Shown: piece by piece, positions 15,663-25,142 of the stretch
How positions within the stretch are numbered: the stretch's first letter is position 1
How the letters are laid out: each line of letters starts with the position of its first letter
Assembly: GCF_003666685.1 (NCBI RefSeq)
Contig: NZ_RCIZ01000021.1
Span: forward strand, 1-35,696
Direction: 5' to 3'
DNA from: Mesorhizobium sp. YM1C-6-2
GTDB taxonomy: Bacteria; Pseudomonadota; Alphaproteobacteria; Rhizobiales; Rhizobiaceae
DNA: 35,696 bases
Notes under the pieces: model-generated
Told to the model about the DNA's origin: nothing
The model's database searches: none
The model's input: the letters and a program-made list of their open reading frames with translations, nothing else
Made by a program: the position numbers and the translations under genes

Positions 15663-16598
15663 TCAGTTGTCCATCGATAGATAATGGCTGCGGGCGGCGA
15701 CCGTCTTCACCGAATCCCGGAACAGCCGGAGCGCCGCATTGGTGTTGGTGCGCCGCCAGGCGAAATGCGTTTCGACCAGCACCGCCGGTTCGGTCATCAG
15801 CGGCCGGCTGACCAGCGCCGCAGTGGCGAAGCGGGGGAAACCGGGAAAGATGGTGATGCCGGAATCCGAGGTCAGGAAGCCGAGGATGCTGGTCAGCGTC
15901 GGCAGCTCCTGGTGGATCTTCAGCACCCGGCCTTCGCCCTGGAAGACGTTGGTGATGAACTGCCTGAGCGTCGGCCAGTGGTCGGGCGTGCCGAGGATGA
16001 TCTTTTCCTCGGCGATGTCCTCGATGGTCAGCACGTCCTTGGCGGCCAGCGGGTGGTCCGGCGACAGCAGCACCAGCAGGCGGTGCCTTGCCGCAAGCCG
16101 GGTGACGATCTGGCTGCCGTGGAACGACCCCTCCATGAAGCCGCCATCGAGTTCCCCGGTGACGATGCGGTCGCGCTGCGGCGGCGCTGCGAGATAGACG
16201 AGATCGACCTGGACGTCGGGGTTCTGCGCCCGGAAATGGTTGACGACGTCGGGCACGAAAGCATGGCCGTTGATCGTCGTGAAGCCGATCTTCAGGATGC
16301 CCTTGGTGCCGGCCGCGATCAGCTTCGCATTGGTCGCGGCCTGGGTGACGCGGGGCAGGATGTCCTGCGCCTCGTGCAGCAGGAAGCGGCCGGCGTCGGT
16401 CAGGCGCACCAGGCGGGTCGTGCGTTCCAGCAGCTGGATGCCGAGCCGGTCCTCGAGATCGCTGACGATACGGCTGACCGCCGGTTGGGTCAGCCCGAGC
16501 CGCTCGGCCGCGAGGTGAAAGTTCAGCTCTTCCGCGACGGCGACGAAAACACGGAGATGTTTGAGGTCGTAGTGCAAATCGGATCCCGCCTGCTGCAA
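15663..16598 (-). CDS. LysR-family transcriptional regulator
   Basis: A regulator of about 311 residues with DLKHLRVFVAVAEELNFHLA and the helix-turn-helix AAERLGLTQPAVSRIVSDLE, then a LysR effector domain (LKIGFTTINGHAFVPDVVNH onwards). No ATG lies near the homology start. A TTG at 16598 or a TTG at 16577, seven codons later, must be used; the second lies closer to the usual LysR start. It sits 33 bases after the amidase and is co-directional with hyuA-hyuB-amidase, so it may be made from the same message and control that operon. It could also act on the transporter operon that follows, although the palindrome there is not a typical LysR site. Confidence 0.9.
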   Translation of the reverse strand: MQQAGSDLHYDLKHLRVFVAVAEELNFHLAAERLGLTQPAVSRIVSDLEDRLGIQLLERTTRLVRLTDAGRFLLHEAQDILPRVTQAATNAKLIAAGTKGILKIGFTTINGHAFVPDVVNHFRAQNPDVQVDLVYLAAPPQRDRIVTGELDGGFMEGSFHGSQIVTRLAARHRLLVLLSPDHPLAAKDVLTIEDIAEEKIILGTPDHWPTLRQFITNVFQGEGRVLKIHQELPTLTSILGFLTSDSGITIFPGFPRFATAALVSRPLMTEPAVLVETHFAWRRTNTNAALRLFRDSVKTVAARSHYLSMDN

Positions 16599-16631
16599 GC
16601 CGCCCGTAGCAGACCGGACGGGGCGCCGGGA

Positions 16632-18029
16632 TCAGTTGCTGCGCAGGGCCCGCTCAACCTCCTGTCCGAACGCAAGCAATCGTTCGTCGTTGCCGTGTGT
16701 ATCGCAAATCATGAGGCTTGTCGGCAAGCCCGCGTCGCTGTGGCCGTTCGGAATGGCGAGTGCGCAGAGCTCGAGCGGATTGCCGAGGCTGGCGTTGCGC
16801 AGGCTCAGCTGATTGATGCGGTAGAAAAGCTCGTCGTCCGCGTCCAGCGGAGCAACCTCCGGCGCGGTGTTCGGCGTGGTCGGCATGACCAGCAGCGCGC
16901 CGGCTAGCTGCCGCCGCAGCTCGGCCTCCAGCACCTGCCGCGACCGCTGGATGGTCAGCACGTCGTTCGAGGTCATACGCTTGCCGCCCAGTATCCGGTG
17001 CACAACCCGGCGGTCGATCTCCGACACCAGCGGGCTCTCCACCAGCTCGCGATGCTCGTGATAGGCTTCGGCAGCAACCAGCGTGCCGTGGGCGGCGGTA
17101 ATCTCGGAGATCGCCGTAAGCGACGGCACGTCCTCCATCCTGACGGTGGCGCCGCGGGCCTTCAGCCGCTCCAGCGAGCGATGGAAGTTCCGCTCCACCG
17201 CCGGCGTCAGATCGTCGAGCACGATGTTGGTGGGGCAGAGCAGGACGAGGTCGCGCAGCGCCTGGCGCCGGGTCAGCGGCAAGGCATGGCCCTGCAGATA
17301 GTGAAACAGCAGCGCACAATCCTCGACGGAACGCGCAAGCGGGCCGATCGTGTCATAGGAGCGCGCCAGCATGAACATGCCGGTCCGGTCGATGCGGCCC
17401 GTGCTCGTCTTCAACCCGACGGTGCCGTTGAAGGACGCCGGGACCCGAACCGAGCCGCCGGTGTCGGAGCCGATGGCGCAGCAGGTCAGGCCGGCGGCCA
17501 CGGCCGCGCCCGATCCCGAGGACGAGCCTCCCGGGGAGCGCGCAGTCTGCCGGTCGTTCGGATTGCGCGGCGTGCCGAAATGCGGGTTGAGACCAAGGCC
17601 GGAATAGGCGAATTCCGAGGTGTTCAGCTTGCCGAGCGTCACCATGCCAGCGGCCGACAGGCGGGCGACGCAACCGGCGTCCTTGTCGCGGACGCCAGCG
17701 CGCGCCCAGACCTTCGACCCCGCCGTGGTCACGGTTCCCTTGACGTCGAACAGGTCCTTCCAGGCGATCGGCACCCCGTCGAGCAGCGAGGCCGGAGCGC
17801 CGTCAGCATAGCGCTTCTCAGCGGCGCGCGCTTCTTCCAGCGCGCGATCGGCGGTGACGGTGATGAAGATTTTGTCGTCCGCCGCGGCTTCGATCCTGTC
17901 GAGCAGGTAGGCGACGAATTTCGTCGGCGTCAGCACACCGGATCGATATGCAAAAGCAAGGTCGACAGCCGTGGCTTTGCTGTAGCGTGCTTCTGTTTCT
18001 CGCAAAGTCGCACCTGTTCTCTGCGGCAC
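16632..18029 (-). CDS. Amidase signature family hydrolase
   Basis: A 465-residue amidase-signature enzyme. The Ser-cisSer-Lys triad is visible: Lys91 in PIAWKDLFDV, Ser169 in SPGGSSSGSGAAVAAG and Ser193 in IGSDTGGSVRVP. No signal peptide or GatCAB partners are present, so a catabolic amide hydrolase is favoured over the Glu-tRNA amidotransferase subunit. It would release ammonia or an amine from a linear amide. The start is a GTG at 18029, with no good ribosome binding site and no in-frame ATG nearby. It follows hyuB by 89 bases, with a hairpin between. It probably takes the ring-opened product of HyuAB in place of the carbamoylase found in classic hydantoin operons. Confidence 0.92.
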   Translation of the reverse strand: MPQRTGATLRETEARYSKATAVDLAFAYRSGVLTPTKFVAYLLDRIEAAADDKIFITVTADRALEEARAAEKRYADGAPASLLDGVPIAWKDLFDVKGTVTTAGSKVWARAGVRDKDAGCVARLSAAGMVTLGKLNTSEFAYSGLGLNPHFGTPRNPNDRQTARSPGGSSSGSGAAVAAGLTCCAIGSDTGGSVRVPASFNGTVGLKTSTGRIDRTGMFMLARSYDTIGPLARSVEDCALLFHYLQGHALPLTRRQALRDLVLLCPTNIVLDDLTPAVERNFHRSLERLKARGATVRMEDVPSLTAISEITAAHGTLVAAEAYHEHRELVESPLVSEIDRRVVHRILGGKRMTSNDVLTIQRSRQVLEAELRRQLAGALLVMPTTPNTAPEVAPLDADDELFYRINQLSLRNASLGNPLELCALAIPNGHSDAGLPTSLMICDTHGNDERLLAFGQEVERALRSN

Positions 18030-18083
18030 GCGGGTGCCGGATACGCATTTTTACAAAGAGGGAAACCGCGGCTCGTGCGACGG

Positions 18084-18113
18084 CTGGCGGCACCCGTTAG
18101 CGGATGCCGCCAG
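18084..18113 (-). other. Intercistronic hairpin between hyuB and the amidase gene
   Basis: Perfect 9-bp arms CTGGCGGCA (18084-18092) and TGCCGCCAG (18105-18113) around 12 bases, starting 5 bases after the hyuB stop. There is no T run on the transcript side, so it may protect the upstream message or reduce amidase expression rather than terminate. Confidence 0.6.
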
Positions 18114-18118
18114 TTATG

Positions 18119-19888
18119 TCAGGCGCGAAGCTCGGCCCGGCGCGCATTGGTCGCGGCGGCGTCGACCTGCCAGCCGTAGCCGTCATCCACCTCGGACAGC
18201 ACGACGCCGTAGTCGTCACGAGCGTGGTCGACGCTGATGAACCCGTCGAGCACATCGTCCAGCACCATCTGCGGCTCGCGGTCGAGCGGGTCGCCATAAC
18301 CACCGCCGGTCGGCGAGTAATAGCTGACCACGTCGCCATCTTCGGTGCGCAGGCCCGAGAATTTCGACGGGTGGCTGGTCAGGTTGCCGGTGTGGATGTT
18401 GTGGACTTCGACCTTCGAACCGGAACCTGCCTTGCCGCCGAAGATGCCCCAGGGCGCATCGTCGTTGCGGTCGGATTCATGCGTCATGAAGCCGGGCGTC
18501 AGATAGCGCTGCGACTTGACCACGCCGGCGCCGCCGCGGAACTTGCCGGCGCCGGGAGGGGCGTCGTCGCGAACCTCGTAGCGGTCGCAGATCAGCGGCA
18601 GGTGCATGCCGAGGTCTTCGAGCGGGTTGTTGCGCGTGTTGCGCATCAGCTCCTCGATCGTGTCCGGCCCGTCCGAGCGCGGACGCCCGCCCATCGCGGC
18701 CTCGTTCACCTCGAGGAACACCCAGTAATCACCGTTGCTGCGCACGCCCGAATAGGAGGCGAAGGACAGCACCGCGGCGTTGCCCGCCGTGCATTTGTCC
18801 GGCAGCACCGGCGCCAGCGCCTTGATGATCAGGTCGCAGAGCCGCTGGATCTGGCTGAACCGCGCCTCGGCCGCCGCCGGGGCGATCGGGTTGAAGATGC
18901 TGCCGAGCGGAGAGGTGACGGCGACCGGACGGAACGAACCCTCGTTCTGAGGGATGTGCTCCTGGTGGGTATAGGTATCCAGGAGCAGCGCGCGGAAGGC
19001 GAAGAAGCAGGCCACCTTGGTCGAGCCTTCGAACGGCACGTTGAAGGCGGTCGGCACCTGCGCCGACGATCCGGTGGTGTCGACCTCGACGCCGTCGCCG
19101 CGGACGCGCACCGTCACCTTCAGCGGCAGGTGCACGCCGCGATTGCGCCCGTCATCGTCAAGGAAGCCTTCGGCGACGTAGTCGCCGTCGGGTATCTTGG
19201 CGATCTCACGCCGCAGCATGGCTTCGGTATAGTCCATGAGCTGGTCGCAGGCCTGCTGGACGGTCGCCTTGCCATAGGTGGCGAAGAGTTCCTCGAAACG
19301 CTTGACGCCGAGTTCGGCCGAGGCGATCTGCGCCTCGAGGTCGCCCATCACCAGGCCCGGCACCCGGGTATTGCCCCGGATGTAGTTCCACATCGGGTCG
19401 TTGCGCTTGCCTTCGTCGTACAGCTTCACGGCGTTGAAGAGCATGCCCTCGGCGAAGACGTCGGGAATGTCGATGACGAGGCCCGGCGTGGCGGCGCCGA
19501 TGTCGACATGGTGCGCGGTGTTGGCCGAGAAGCCGACCAGCTCGCCTTCATGGAACACCGGCATGACGACGCCGATGTCGGGCGAATGGCTGGCGCCGAG
19601 ATAGGGGTGATTGTGGATCACCACGTCGCCGGGCTTCCAGTCGGTCAGCGGGATCGTCTTCTCGATGCCGCGCAGATAGGCCGGCAGCGAGCCGATATGC
19701 ATCGGCGTCGAGTCGGATTCGCACAGCGTGTTGTACTGCAGGTCGAACAGCCCCGCGCCGAGATCCTGGCTCTCGCGGATGATCGAGGAATAGCTCATCC
19801 GGTAGAGCACGTTGCCCATCTGCTCGGCGATGGAGTGGAGCGCCCCGCCGATGACCTGGAGCGTGATCGGATCAACTTGTTTTGTCAT
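18119..19888 (-). CDS. hyuB: Hydantoinase B / 5-oxoprolinase family beta subunit
   Basis: A 589-residue protein of the HyuB family. It begins KQVDPITLQVIGGALHSIAE and contains MSYSSIIRESQDLGAGLFD, PGDVVIHNHPYLGASHSPDI and a C-terminal glycine-rich segment APPGAGKFRGGAGVVKSQRY, all typical. With HyuA it forms an ATP-dependent cyclic amide hydrolase, as in 5-oxoprolinase, N-methylhydantoinase and acetone/acetophenone carboxylase relatives. The length is close to the family norm. Its ribosome binding site GGAGGAG overlaps the hyuA stop and the ATG is 14 bases later, so translation is coupled. The partner, the amidase and the absence of a gamma subunit argue for amide-ring hydrolysis over ketone carboxylation, but the substrate is not certain. 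Confidence 0.93.
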   Translation of the reverse strand: MTKQVDPITLQVIGGALHSIAEQMGNVLYRMSYSSIIRESQDLGAGLFDLQYNTLCESDSTPMHIGSLPAYLRGIEKTIPLTDWKPGDVVIHNHPYLGASHSPDIGVVMPVFHEGELVGFSANTAHHVDIGAATPGLVIDIPDVFAEGMLFNAVKLYDEGKRNDPMWNYIRGNTRVPGLVMGDLEAQIASAELGVKRFEELFATYGKATVQQACDQLMDYTEAMLRREIAKIPDGDYVAEGFLDDDGRNRGVHLPLKVTVRVRGDGVEVDTTGSSAQVPTAFNVPFEGSTKVACFFAFRALLLDTYTHQEHIPQNEGSFRPVAVTSPLGSIFNPIAPAAAEARFSQIQRLCDLIIKALAPVLPDKCTAGNAAVLSFASYSGVRSNGDYWVFLEVNEAAMGGRPRSDGPDTIEELMRNTRNNPLEDLGMHLPLICDRYEVRDDAPPGAGKFRGGAGVVKSQRYLTPGFMTHESDRNDDAPWGIFGGKAGSGSKVEVHNIHTGNLTSHPSKFSGLRTEDGDVVSYYSPTGGGYGDPLDREPQMVLDDVLDGFISVDHARDDYGVVLSEVDDGYGWQVDAAATNARRAELRA

Positions 19889-19902
19889 GTCTTTGCTCCT
19901 CC

Positions 19903-21990
19903 TCAGCTGCGACGGACGATGAGTTCACCGTGCGGCATGACGCTGGCGGCATAGCCGGGCGGGATGACCGTGGTGGAATTGTGCTGCATGACCAGCGCCG
20001 GACCTTCGACGCGATCGTCGGCCTGCAGCTTCTCGCGGGCGTAGCGGGGCGTATCCCTTGTGGCGCCGTCGTCGAAGGTGGTCGGACGCACATACATCAC
20101 CGCATCCTTCGGGTTGGTCTCGCCGCGCCGCGGCAGCGCCGGCAGCGTCAGCGTGTCGACCTCCACCGAGGCGATCAGGCGCAGGGTGATGATCTCGACG
20201 GTCTGGTCGCGGAAGGCATGGCCATAGACCAGCTTGTGGGCGTTGTAGAAATTGTCGATGACCGTTTCCGCGGCCGCCTTGTCGAACGGCCCCTTCGGCA
20301 CTTCGGCGCGCAGCTCGAAACCCTGTCCTACGTAGCGGCATTCGGCGAAGACGCGGTAGCGCGCATCCGCGGCCGGCACGTTGTCGCTCGCCAGCTGCTC
20401 TGCGGCCTTGGCCCTGAGCTCGTCGAGGGCCGCGTTGACCCGCTCGAATCCATCGGCCTTGCCGGGATCGAGAACCTGGATCAGCGACTGCGTGTACTCA
20501 TACTGCAGGTCGGTCACCAGGAGGCCGGAAGCGGCGGTGATGCCGGGATGGGTCGGCACGATCACCTCGTCGGCGCCGATCGCTTCGGCGAGCGAGGTCG
20601 AATGCAGCGGACCCGCGCCGCCGAAGCCCATCAGCGAATAGCCACGGGGGTCGATGCCCTTGGCGACGGAGTTCGCGTTGATCGCCAGCGCCATGTTGTT
20701 GTTGATGATCTTGAGGATGCCGAGCGCGGCGTCCTTGACGCTCATCCCGAGCTTATCGGCGATGTGTTCCTTCACCGCCGTATGGGACAGGGCGCCGTCG
20801 ATCTTCAGGTCGCCGCCGAGGAACTGCTCGGGGTCCATGCGGCCGAGCACCACCTGGGCGTCTGTGACCGTCGGTTCGGTGCCGCCCTTCGCATAGCAGG
20901 CGGGACCGGGCACCGATCCGGCCGAGCGCGGGCCGACGCGGAACGCGCCGCCGGCGTCGATATAGGCGATGGAGCCGCCGCCCGCGCCGATGGCGTCGAC
21001 GTCGATCATCGGCACCAGCACCGGCAGCCCGGCAGCTTCGGTGTCGCGCGGATTCTTGATGCGCAGCTCGCCGTCCTGGATGACCGAGATATCCGCCGAG
21101 GTTCCACCGATGTCGATGGTGATGATGTTGCGCCGGCCGCAGCTCTCGCCGGTCCAGCGGCCGCCGATGACGCCGCCTGCGGGGCCGGAAAGCAGCAGCG
21201 AGATCGGCAGCTCCGCCGCGCCCTTGATGGTCGAGATGCCGCCGTTCGACTGCAGCATCCTCACATGCGCGGTGACACCGTTGCCGTTCAGCCGCTGCTC
21301 CAGGTTGCGCAGGTAGAGCGCGACGCGCGGGCCGATATAGGCGTTCATCGCGGTGGACGAGAAGCGCTCGTACTCGCGCATCGTGTTCACGACCTCGGCC
21401 GAGGTGCAGACATAGGCCTCCGGCAGGAAGCCACGCACGATCTCCTTCGCCCGCAGCTCGTGCTCGTTGTTCAGGAACGAGAACAGGAAGCCGACGATGA
21501 CCGCGTCCATGCCGCGCTTGGCCAGCAGCTCGGCGGCCGCCTTCACCTCGTCCTCGGCGAGCGGCACCGCGATCTCGCCGGTCGGCGGCATGATGCGCTC
21601 GGTGATCGGCAGCCGGTCGCGGCGGCGCACCAGCGGCTTCGACTGCCAGGGAACGTCGAACTGCAGCGAGAAATTATGCGGCCGCTTGTGGCGCGCCATG
21701 TGCAGGATGTCGCGGAAACCGCGGGTGGTCAGCATGCCGACCTTGGCGCCGTTGCGCTCGATCACCATGTTGGTGGCGACAGTCGTCCCGTGGAAGACCT
21801 GGTCCACCGCCGACGGGGCGACGCCCGCGATCTGGCAGACTTTCAGGATTCCCTCGACCACGCCTTCCGATTGATCCTGCGGCGTGCTGGAAACCTTGGT
21901 GACATGCACTTCGCGGCGTCCGTCCGCGTGCACGTTCTCCAGGACGATGTCGGTAAACGTACCGCCAACATCAACCCCTACTCTGATCAT
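19903..21990 (-). CDS. hyuA: Hydantoinase A / 5-oxoprolinase family alpha subunit
   Basis: A 695-residue HyuA protein. The N-terminal Hydant_A_N domain starts IRVGVDVGGTFTDIVL, an actin-like ATPase loop. A later second phosphate loop, NIITIDIGGTSADISVI, is followed by DAIGAGGGSIAYID and the LMGFGGAGPLHS motif. These are hallmarks of the ATP-dependent hydantoinase/oxoprolinase alpha subunit, which phosphorylates the ring amide before hydrolysis. The ATG at 21990 was chosen because homology starts there and GGGAG lies 8 bases upstream; the in-frame stretch to 22098 has no similarity. It is the first gene of the hyuA-hyuB-amidase-lysR unit. Confidence 0.94.
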   Translation of the reverse strand: MIRVGVDVGGTFTDIVLENVHADGRREVHVTKVSSTPQDQSEGVVEGILKVCQIAGVAPSAVDQVFHGTTVATNMVIERNGAKVGMLTTRGFRDILHMARHKRPHNFSLQFDVPWQSKPLVRRRDRLPITERIMPPTGEIAVPLAEDEVKAAAELLAKRGMDAVIVGFLFSFLNNEHELRAKEIVRGFLPEAYVCTSAEVVNTMREYERFSSTAMNAYIGPRVALYLRNLEQRLNGNGVTAHVRMLQSNGGISTIKGAAELPISLLLSGPAGGVIGGRWTGESCGRRNIITIDIGGTSADISVIQDGELRIKNPRDTEAAGLPVLVPMIDVDAIGAGGGSIAYIDAGGAFRVGPRSAGSVPGPACYAKGGTEPTVTDAQVVLGRMDPEQFLGGDLKIDGALSHTAVKEHIADKLGMSVKDAALGILKIINNNMALAINANSVAKGIDPRGYSLMGFGGAGPLHSTSLAEAIGADEVIVPTHPGITAASGLLVTDLQYEYTQSLIQVLDPGKADGFERVNAALDELRAKAAEQLASDNVPAADARYRVFAECRYVGQGFELRAEVPKGPFDKAAAETVIDNFYNAHKLVYGHAFRDQTVEIITLRLIASVEVDTLTLPALPRRGETNPKDAVMYVRPTTFDDGATRDTPRYAREKLQADDRVEGPALVMQHNSTTVIPPGYAASVMPHGELIVRRS

Positions 21991-22314
21991 GCTCAACTCC
22001 CTTATTTTCTCCCGCCCTTCGAGGAAGGACGGAAATCTCCTCCGCCGGTGGCTGCACCCGCTGAAGCATGCTGCAACTGACGGTTGTCGGCGTAGCAAGG
22101 ATGGTAGAGGGCGCGGCCGGAAAGCAGAAATCAGAAATTTGACGAGTTTAATGCCGTTTCATTATCACTGCCGGAAGCCCTTGTCCGGCCTGCTTTTACG
22201 TCGGCAGACATGGCCTCGCCGGGGGCTTGCTCCGCGTCACTACGCCCGCGTCCTCGGGCTCTGTCGGATTGCCGCGATTGTGCTAGGATCGGCTTCGATG
22301 GACTGGAGGCCAGT
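21991..22314. other. Divergent intergenic region hyuA / DUF2934 gene
   Basis: These 324 bases separate hyuA from the plus-strand DUF2934 gene. No further gene can be supported. The part at 22110-22170 is AT-richer than its surroundings. A weak plus-strand promoter, TTGACG-N18-TATCAC (22139-22168), could serve the DUF2934 gene. No convincing hyuA promoter or palindromic operator was found. Confidence 0.4.
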
Positions 22315-22563
22315 ATGAGCGACGACAGGCAACATCGTATCCGTCAACGCGCGCACGCCATTTGGGAAAGCCATGGACGCCCGCATGGTCACGACCGCGA
22401 CCACTGGGATCAGGCCACGCGCGAGATCGACGCCGAGGACGCGGCAGTGAAGAAGCCGGCCCGCGCCGCAGCCGCTGCGAAACCCAAAACCGCCGCCAAG
22501 CCAAAACCCGCCCCCAAGGCTCCGGCTGCGAAAAAACCAGCCGCGAAAGCCAAGGCGAAGTAG
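22315..22563 (+). CDS. DUF2934 small basic protein with Lys/Ala/Pro tail
   Basis: An 82-residue protein. Residues 1-45 match the DUF2934 pattern (RIRQRAHAIWESHGRPHG followed by HWDQATREID), a small domain of unknown function common in Rhizobiales. Residues 46-82 are a low-complexity tail of lysine, alanine and proline, like the C-terminus of histone H1-like or other DNA-binding bacterial proteins. GGAGG at 22305-22309 precedes the ATG by 5 bases, which fixes the start. It converges on ligD, 71 bases away, and lies next to the NHEJ genes. Binding to nucleic acid is suggested by charge only; no function is known. Confidence 0.85.
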   Translation: MSDDRQHRIRQRAHAIWESHGRPHGHDRDHWDQATREIDAEDAAVKKPARAAAAAKPKTAAKPKPAPKAPAAKKPAAKAKAK

Positions 22564-22634
22564 CCAGGCCCGACCATTGATCATGGTTTGCTCGGCGTCC
22601 CGCCGCGCGCTCTTGGATGCTGGCGGAAAGGCCG

Positions 22635-25139
22635 CTACAGTTTCAGTGGCTTTGCCGTCTTGAAGAAATCGGCCCAGGGATCGGGCCTTTTCAGCGCGTC
22701 CTCCAGCGCCTTCGAGCCGATCGGGAAATCGGCCGGCCCGATACCGTCCTTCACCATCTCGAACGTCACCGGCACCGCGACCGTCGCGTTCGGCTTGCCC
22801 CTTGACGACCACGGCGCCACCGCCGTCGCGCCGCGACCGTTACGGAGATAGTCGACGAAGATGCGCCCCTTGCGCGCCTTCTTCGACAGCACCGACGTGT
22901 AGCGGTCCGGCGCGGTCTGCTCCATGGCGCGGGCGAAGTCGTGCGCGAAGGTCTTCACCTTGTCCCATTCCGCCCTCGGCTTCAGCGGCACGACGACATG
23001 GAAACCCTTGCCGCCCGATGTTTTGACGAAGCTCGGCAGGCCGAGCACGTCCAGCCGCTCCTTGACGTCGAGCGTCGCCGCCCTGACATCCCCGACATCG
23101 AGCCCTTCGTCGGGATCGAGGTCGAAGATGATCTGGTCGGGTTTTTCGATGGCGTCGAGCGTCGAGCCCCAGACATGCACCTCGACCACGCCGAACTGCA
23201 CCAGCGCGGCCAGCCCGTCGAAATCGCGGATCGACAGCAGCTCCTCGCCGTCCTCCGGATCGCTGGTGCGGATGATCGCCTCGTGCATGCCCTTCGACGC
23301 ATGCTTCTGGAAGAAGCGCTGCCCGTCGACGCCGTCGGGCGCGCGCACCAGGGCGAGCGGCCGGTTGACGACGAACGGCTCCATGCGCGGCCACACTTTT
23401 TCGTAGTGGCCGAGCAGATCCTCCTTGCTGATGCCGGCCTCCGGCCACAGCAGCTTGTCGGGACTGGTCAGCGTCACGGACATGGTACCGGTCTTCCTCC
23501 GGGCAGGCTTGGCGGCGCCGGGCTTGGCCGTCTTCGCCTTGCCGCCATCTTTGGCCAGAACGCCGGTTTCGGCAACGACCTCCTTGGCCGGCTTGTCCTC
23601 GCGCAGCCCCTGGAAAGAGGCCTGGCGCAATATGCCGTCGCTGGTCCAGCTCCGGAACTCGATCTCCGCGACCAGTTCCGGCTTCGCCCACACCACCTTT
23701 TTGTCCCTGGCCTCGGGCCCCTCGATCGCCGGTTCTTTCGTCTTGATGCGGTCGAGCCGCTTCTTCAGCTCATTGGTGACCGCGCCGGAAAATCCCGTGC
23801 CCACCCGGCCGCCATAATGCAGCTTGCCCTTCTCGTAATAACCGACAAGCAGCGAGCGCAGGCCGCGGCCCGCCGCCTGCGAGGGCACGTAGCCGAGGAT
23901 CACGAATTCCTGCCTCAGCGTGCATTTCGACTTGATCCAGGCGAGGCTGCGCCCGCTCCGGTAAGGCGCATCGGCGCGCTTCGACACCACGCCTTCGAGC
24001 CCCATCTTGCAGGCATGCGCCAGCATGGTCTGCCCCGGCGCGACGAAATGCTCGCTGTAGCGCACCGGCGACGGCTCCTCGGTCGCGACCAGCCCGTGCA
24101 GCTTCGCCTTGCGCTCGACCAGAGGCTCGTCCCGCAGGTCTTCGCCGTCGAGGCGCAGCAGGTCGAACGCGTAGAACAGCATGCGCTCGGTCCTGCCCGA
24201 GGAAAGTGCTGCCTGCAGCGCGGAGAAGGAAGCAACACCCTTGTCGGAGAGCACCGCCACCTCGCCGTCGATTACCGCGTCCTCGCAGTCGAGCCCCGCC
24301 AGCGCCTCGGGGATCGCCTTGCCGAACTTGCCGGTCCAGTCGAGGCCCTTGCGCGTGAACAGCTTCACCTTGCCGCCGGCGATATGCGCCTGGATGCGGT
24401 AGCCGTCGAACTTCACCTCATGCAGCCATTCCTCGCCCGAGGGCGGGTTCGATCGCAGCGTGGCGAACTGCGGCTCGATGAAATCGGGCATCGCCGCCGC
24501 CTTTCGCTTGCCCGGTTTCGGCGAAGCGCCCTTCTTCAATCTTGGCTGTTTCGTCGGCGCCTCCTTCCCCGCCGCGACCTCGTCATTCGTCCGCCCGGAC
24601 TTCACCGAGCGCGGCTCTTCCTCCAATATGTCCTCGCCGGGCCGCGCGAACCGGTCGTCCGATTTGATCAGCAGCCAGTTGTCGCGCTTCTCGCCAGGCC
24701 GGGGCTTCAGCCGCACCAGATGCCAGGCGCCGTTGAGCTTGTGCCCGGCGAGTTCGAAGCGGATATGGCCCTTCTTCATGCCGGCTGCGGGATCGCCCTC
24801 CGGCGTCCATCGCCCTTCGTCCCAGACGATCACCGAGCCCGCGCCGTACTGTCCCTCGGGGATGTTCCCTTCGAACGAACCGTAGTCCAGCGGATGGTCC
24901 TCGACATGGACGGCGAGCCGCTTCTCGTGCGGGTCGAGGCTCGGGCCACGCGTCACCGCCCAGCTCCACAGCACACCGTCATGCTCGAGCCTCAGATCGT
25001 AGTGCAGCCGGGTGGCGTCGTGCTTGTGGATGACGAAGAGGCCGCCTGCCCCCTTGGCCGTGCCGCGCGCCCGCCTTCCCGGCGGCTCCGACGTCCGCTT
25101 GAAATTACGTTTGGCGCGGTAGGTCTCGAGGCTGTCCAT
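22635..25139 (-). CDS. ligD: Multifunctional NHEJ DNA ligase LigD (PE-Lig-Pol)
   Basis: An 834-residue ATP-dependent DNA ligase D with three domains. The 3'-phosphoesterase (about 30-165) has HKHDATRLHYDLRLE and EDHPLDYG; His40, His46, Asp48, Arg50, His82 and Tyr86 correspond to the active-site set of Pseudomonas LigD. The ligase domain (about 220-520) has the nucleotidyl Lys243 in EVKFDGYR, the DGE motif and LEGVVSKR. The primase-type polymerase (about 555-834) has the metal-binding FDLDPD (Asp673, Asp675) and Asp763 in FVDYL. Lys/Ala/Pro-rich linkers at 190-215 and 530-552 join them. It starts 3 bases after the ku stop. It trims, fills and seals broken DNA ends brought together by Ku. Confidence 0.97.
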   Translation of the reverse strand: MDSLETYRAKRNFKRTSEPPGRRARGTAKGAGGLFVIHKHDATRLHYDLRLEHDGVLWSWAVTRGPSLDPHEKRLAVHVEDHPLDYGSFEGNIPEGQYGAGSVIVWDEGRWTPEGDPAAGMKKGHIRFELAGHKLNGAWHLVRLKPRPGEKRDNWLLIKSDDRFARPGEDILEEEPRSVKSGRTNDEVAAGKEAPTKQPRLKKGASPKPGKRKAAAMPDFIEPQFATLRSNPPSGEEWLHEVKFDGYRIQAHIAGGKVKLFTRKGLDWTGKFGKAIPEALAGLDCEDAVIDGEVAVLSDKGVASFSALQAALSSGRTERMLFYAFDLLRLDGEDLRDEPLVERKAKLHGLVATEEPSPVRYSEHFVAPGQTMLAHACKMGLEGVVSKRADAPYRSGRSLAWIKSKCTLRQEFVILGYVPSQAAGRGLRSLLVGYYEKGKLHYGGRVGTGFSGAVTNELKKRLDRIKTKEPAIEGPEARDKKVVWAKPELVAEIEFRSWTSDGILRQASFQGLREDKPAKEVVAETGVLAKDGGKAKTAKPGAAKPARRKTGTMSVTLTSPDKLLWPEAGISKEDLLGHYEKVWPRMEPFVVNRPLALVRAPDGVDGQRFFQKHASKGMHEAIIRTSDPEDGEELLSIRDFDGLAALVQFGVVEVHVWGSTLDAIEKPDQIIFDLDPDEGLDVGDVRAATLDVKERLDVLGLPSFVKTSGGKGFHVVVPLKPRAEWDKVKTFAHDFARAMEQTAPDRYTSVLSKKARKGRIFVDYLRNGRGATAVAPWSSRGKPNATVAVPVTFEMVKDGIGPADFPIGSKALEDALKRPDPWADFFKTAKPLKL

Positions 25140-25142
25140 GGA

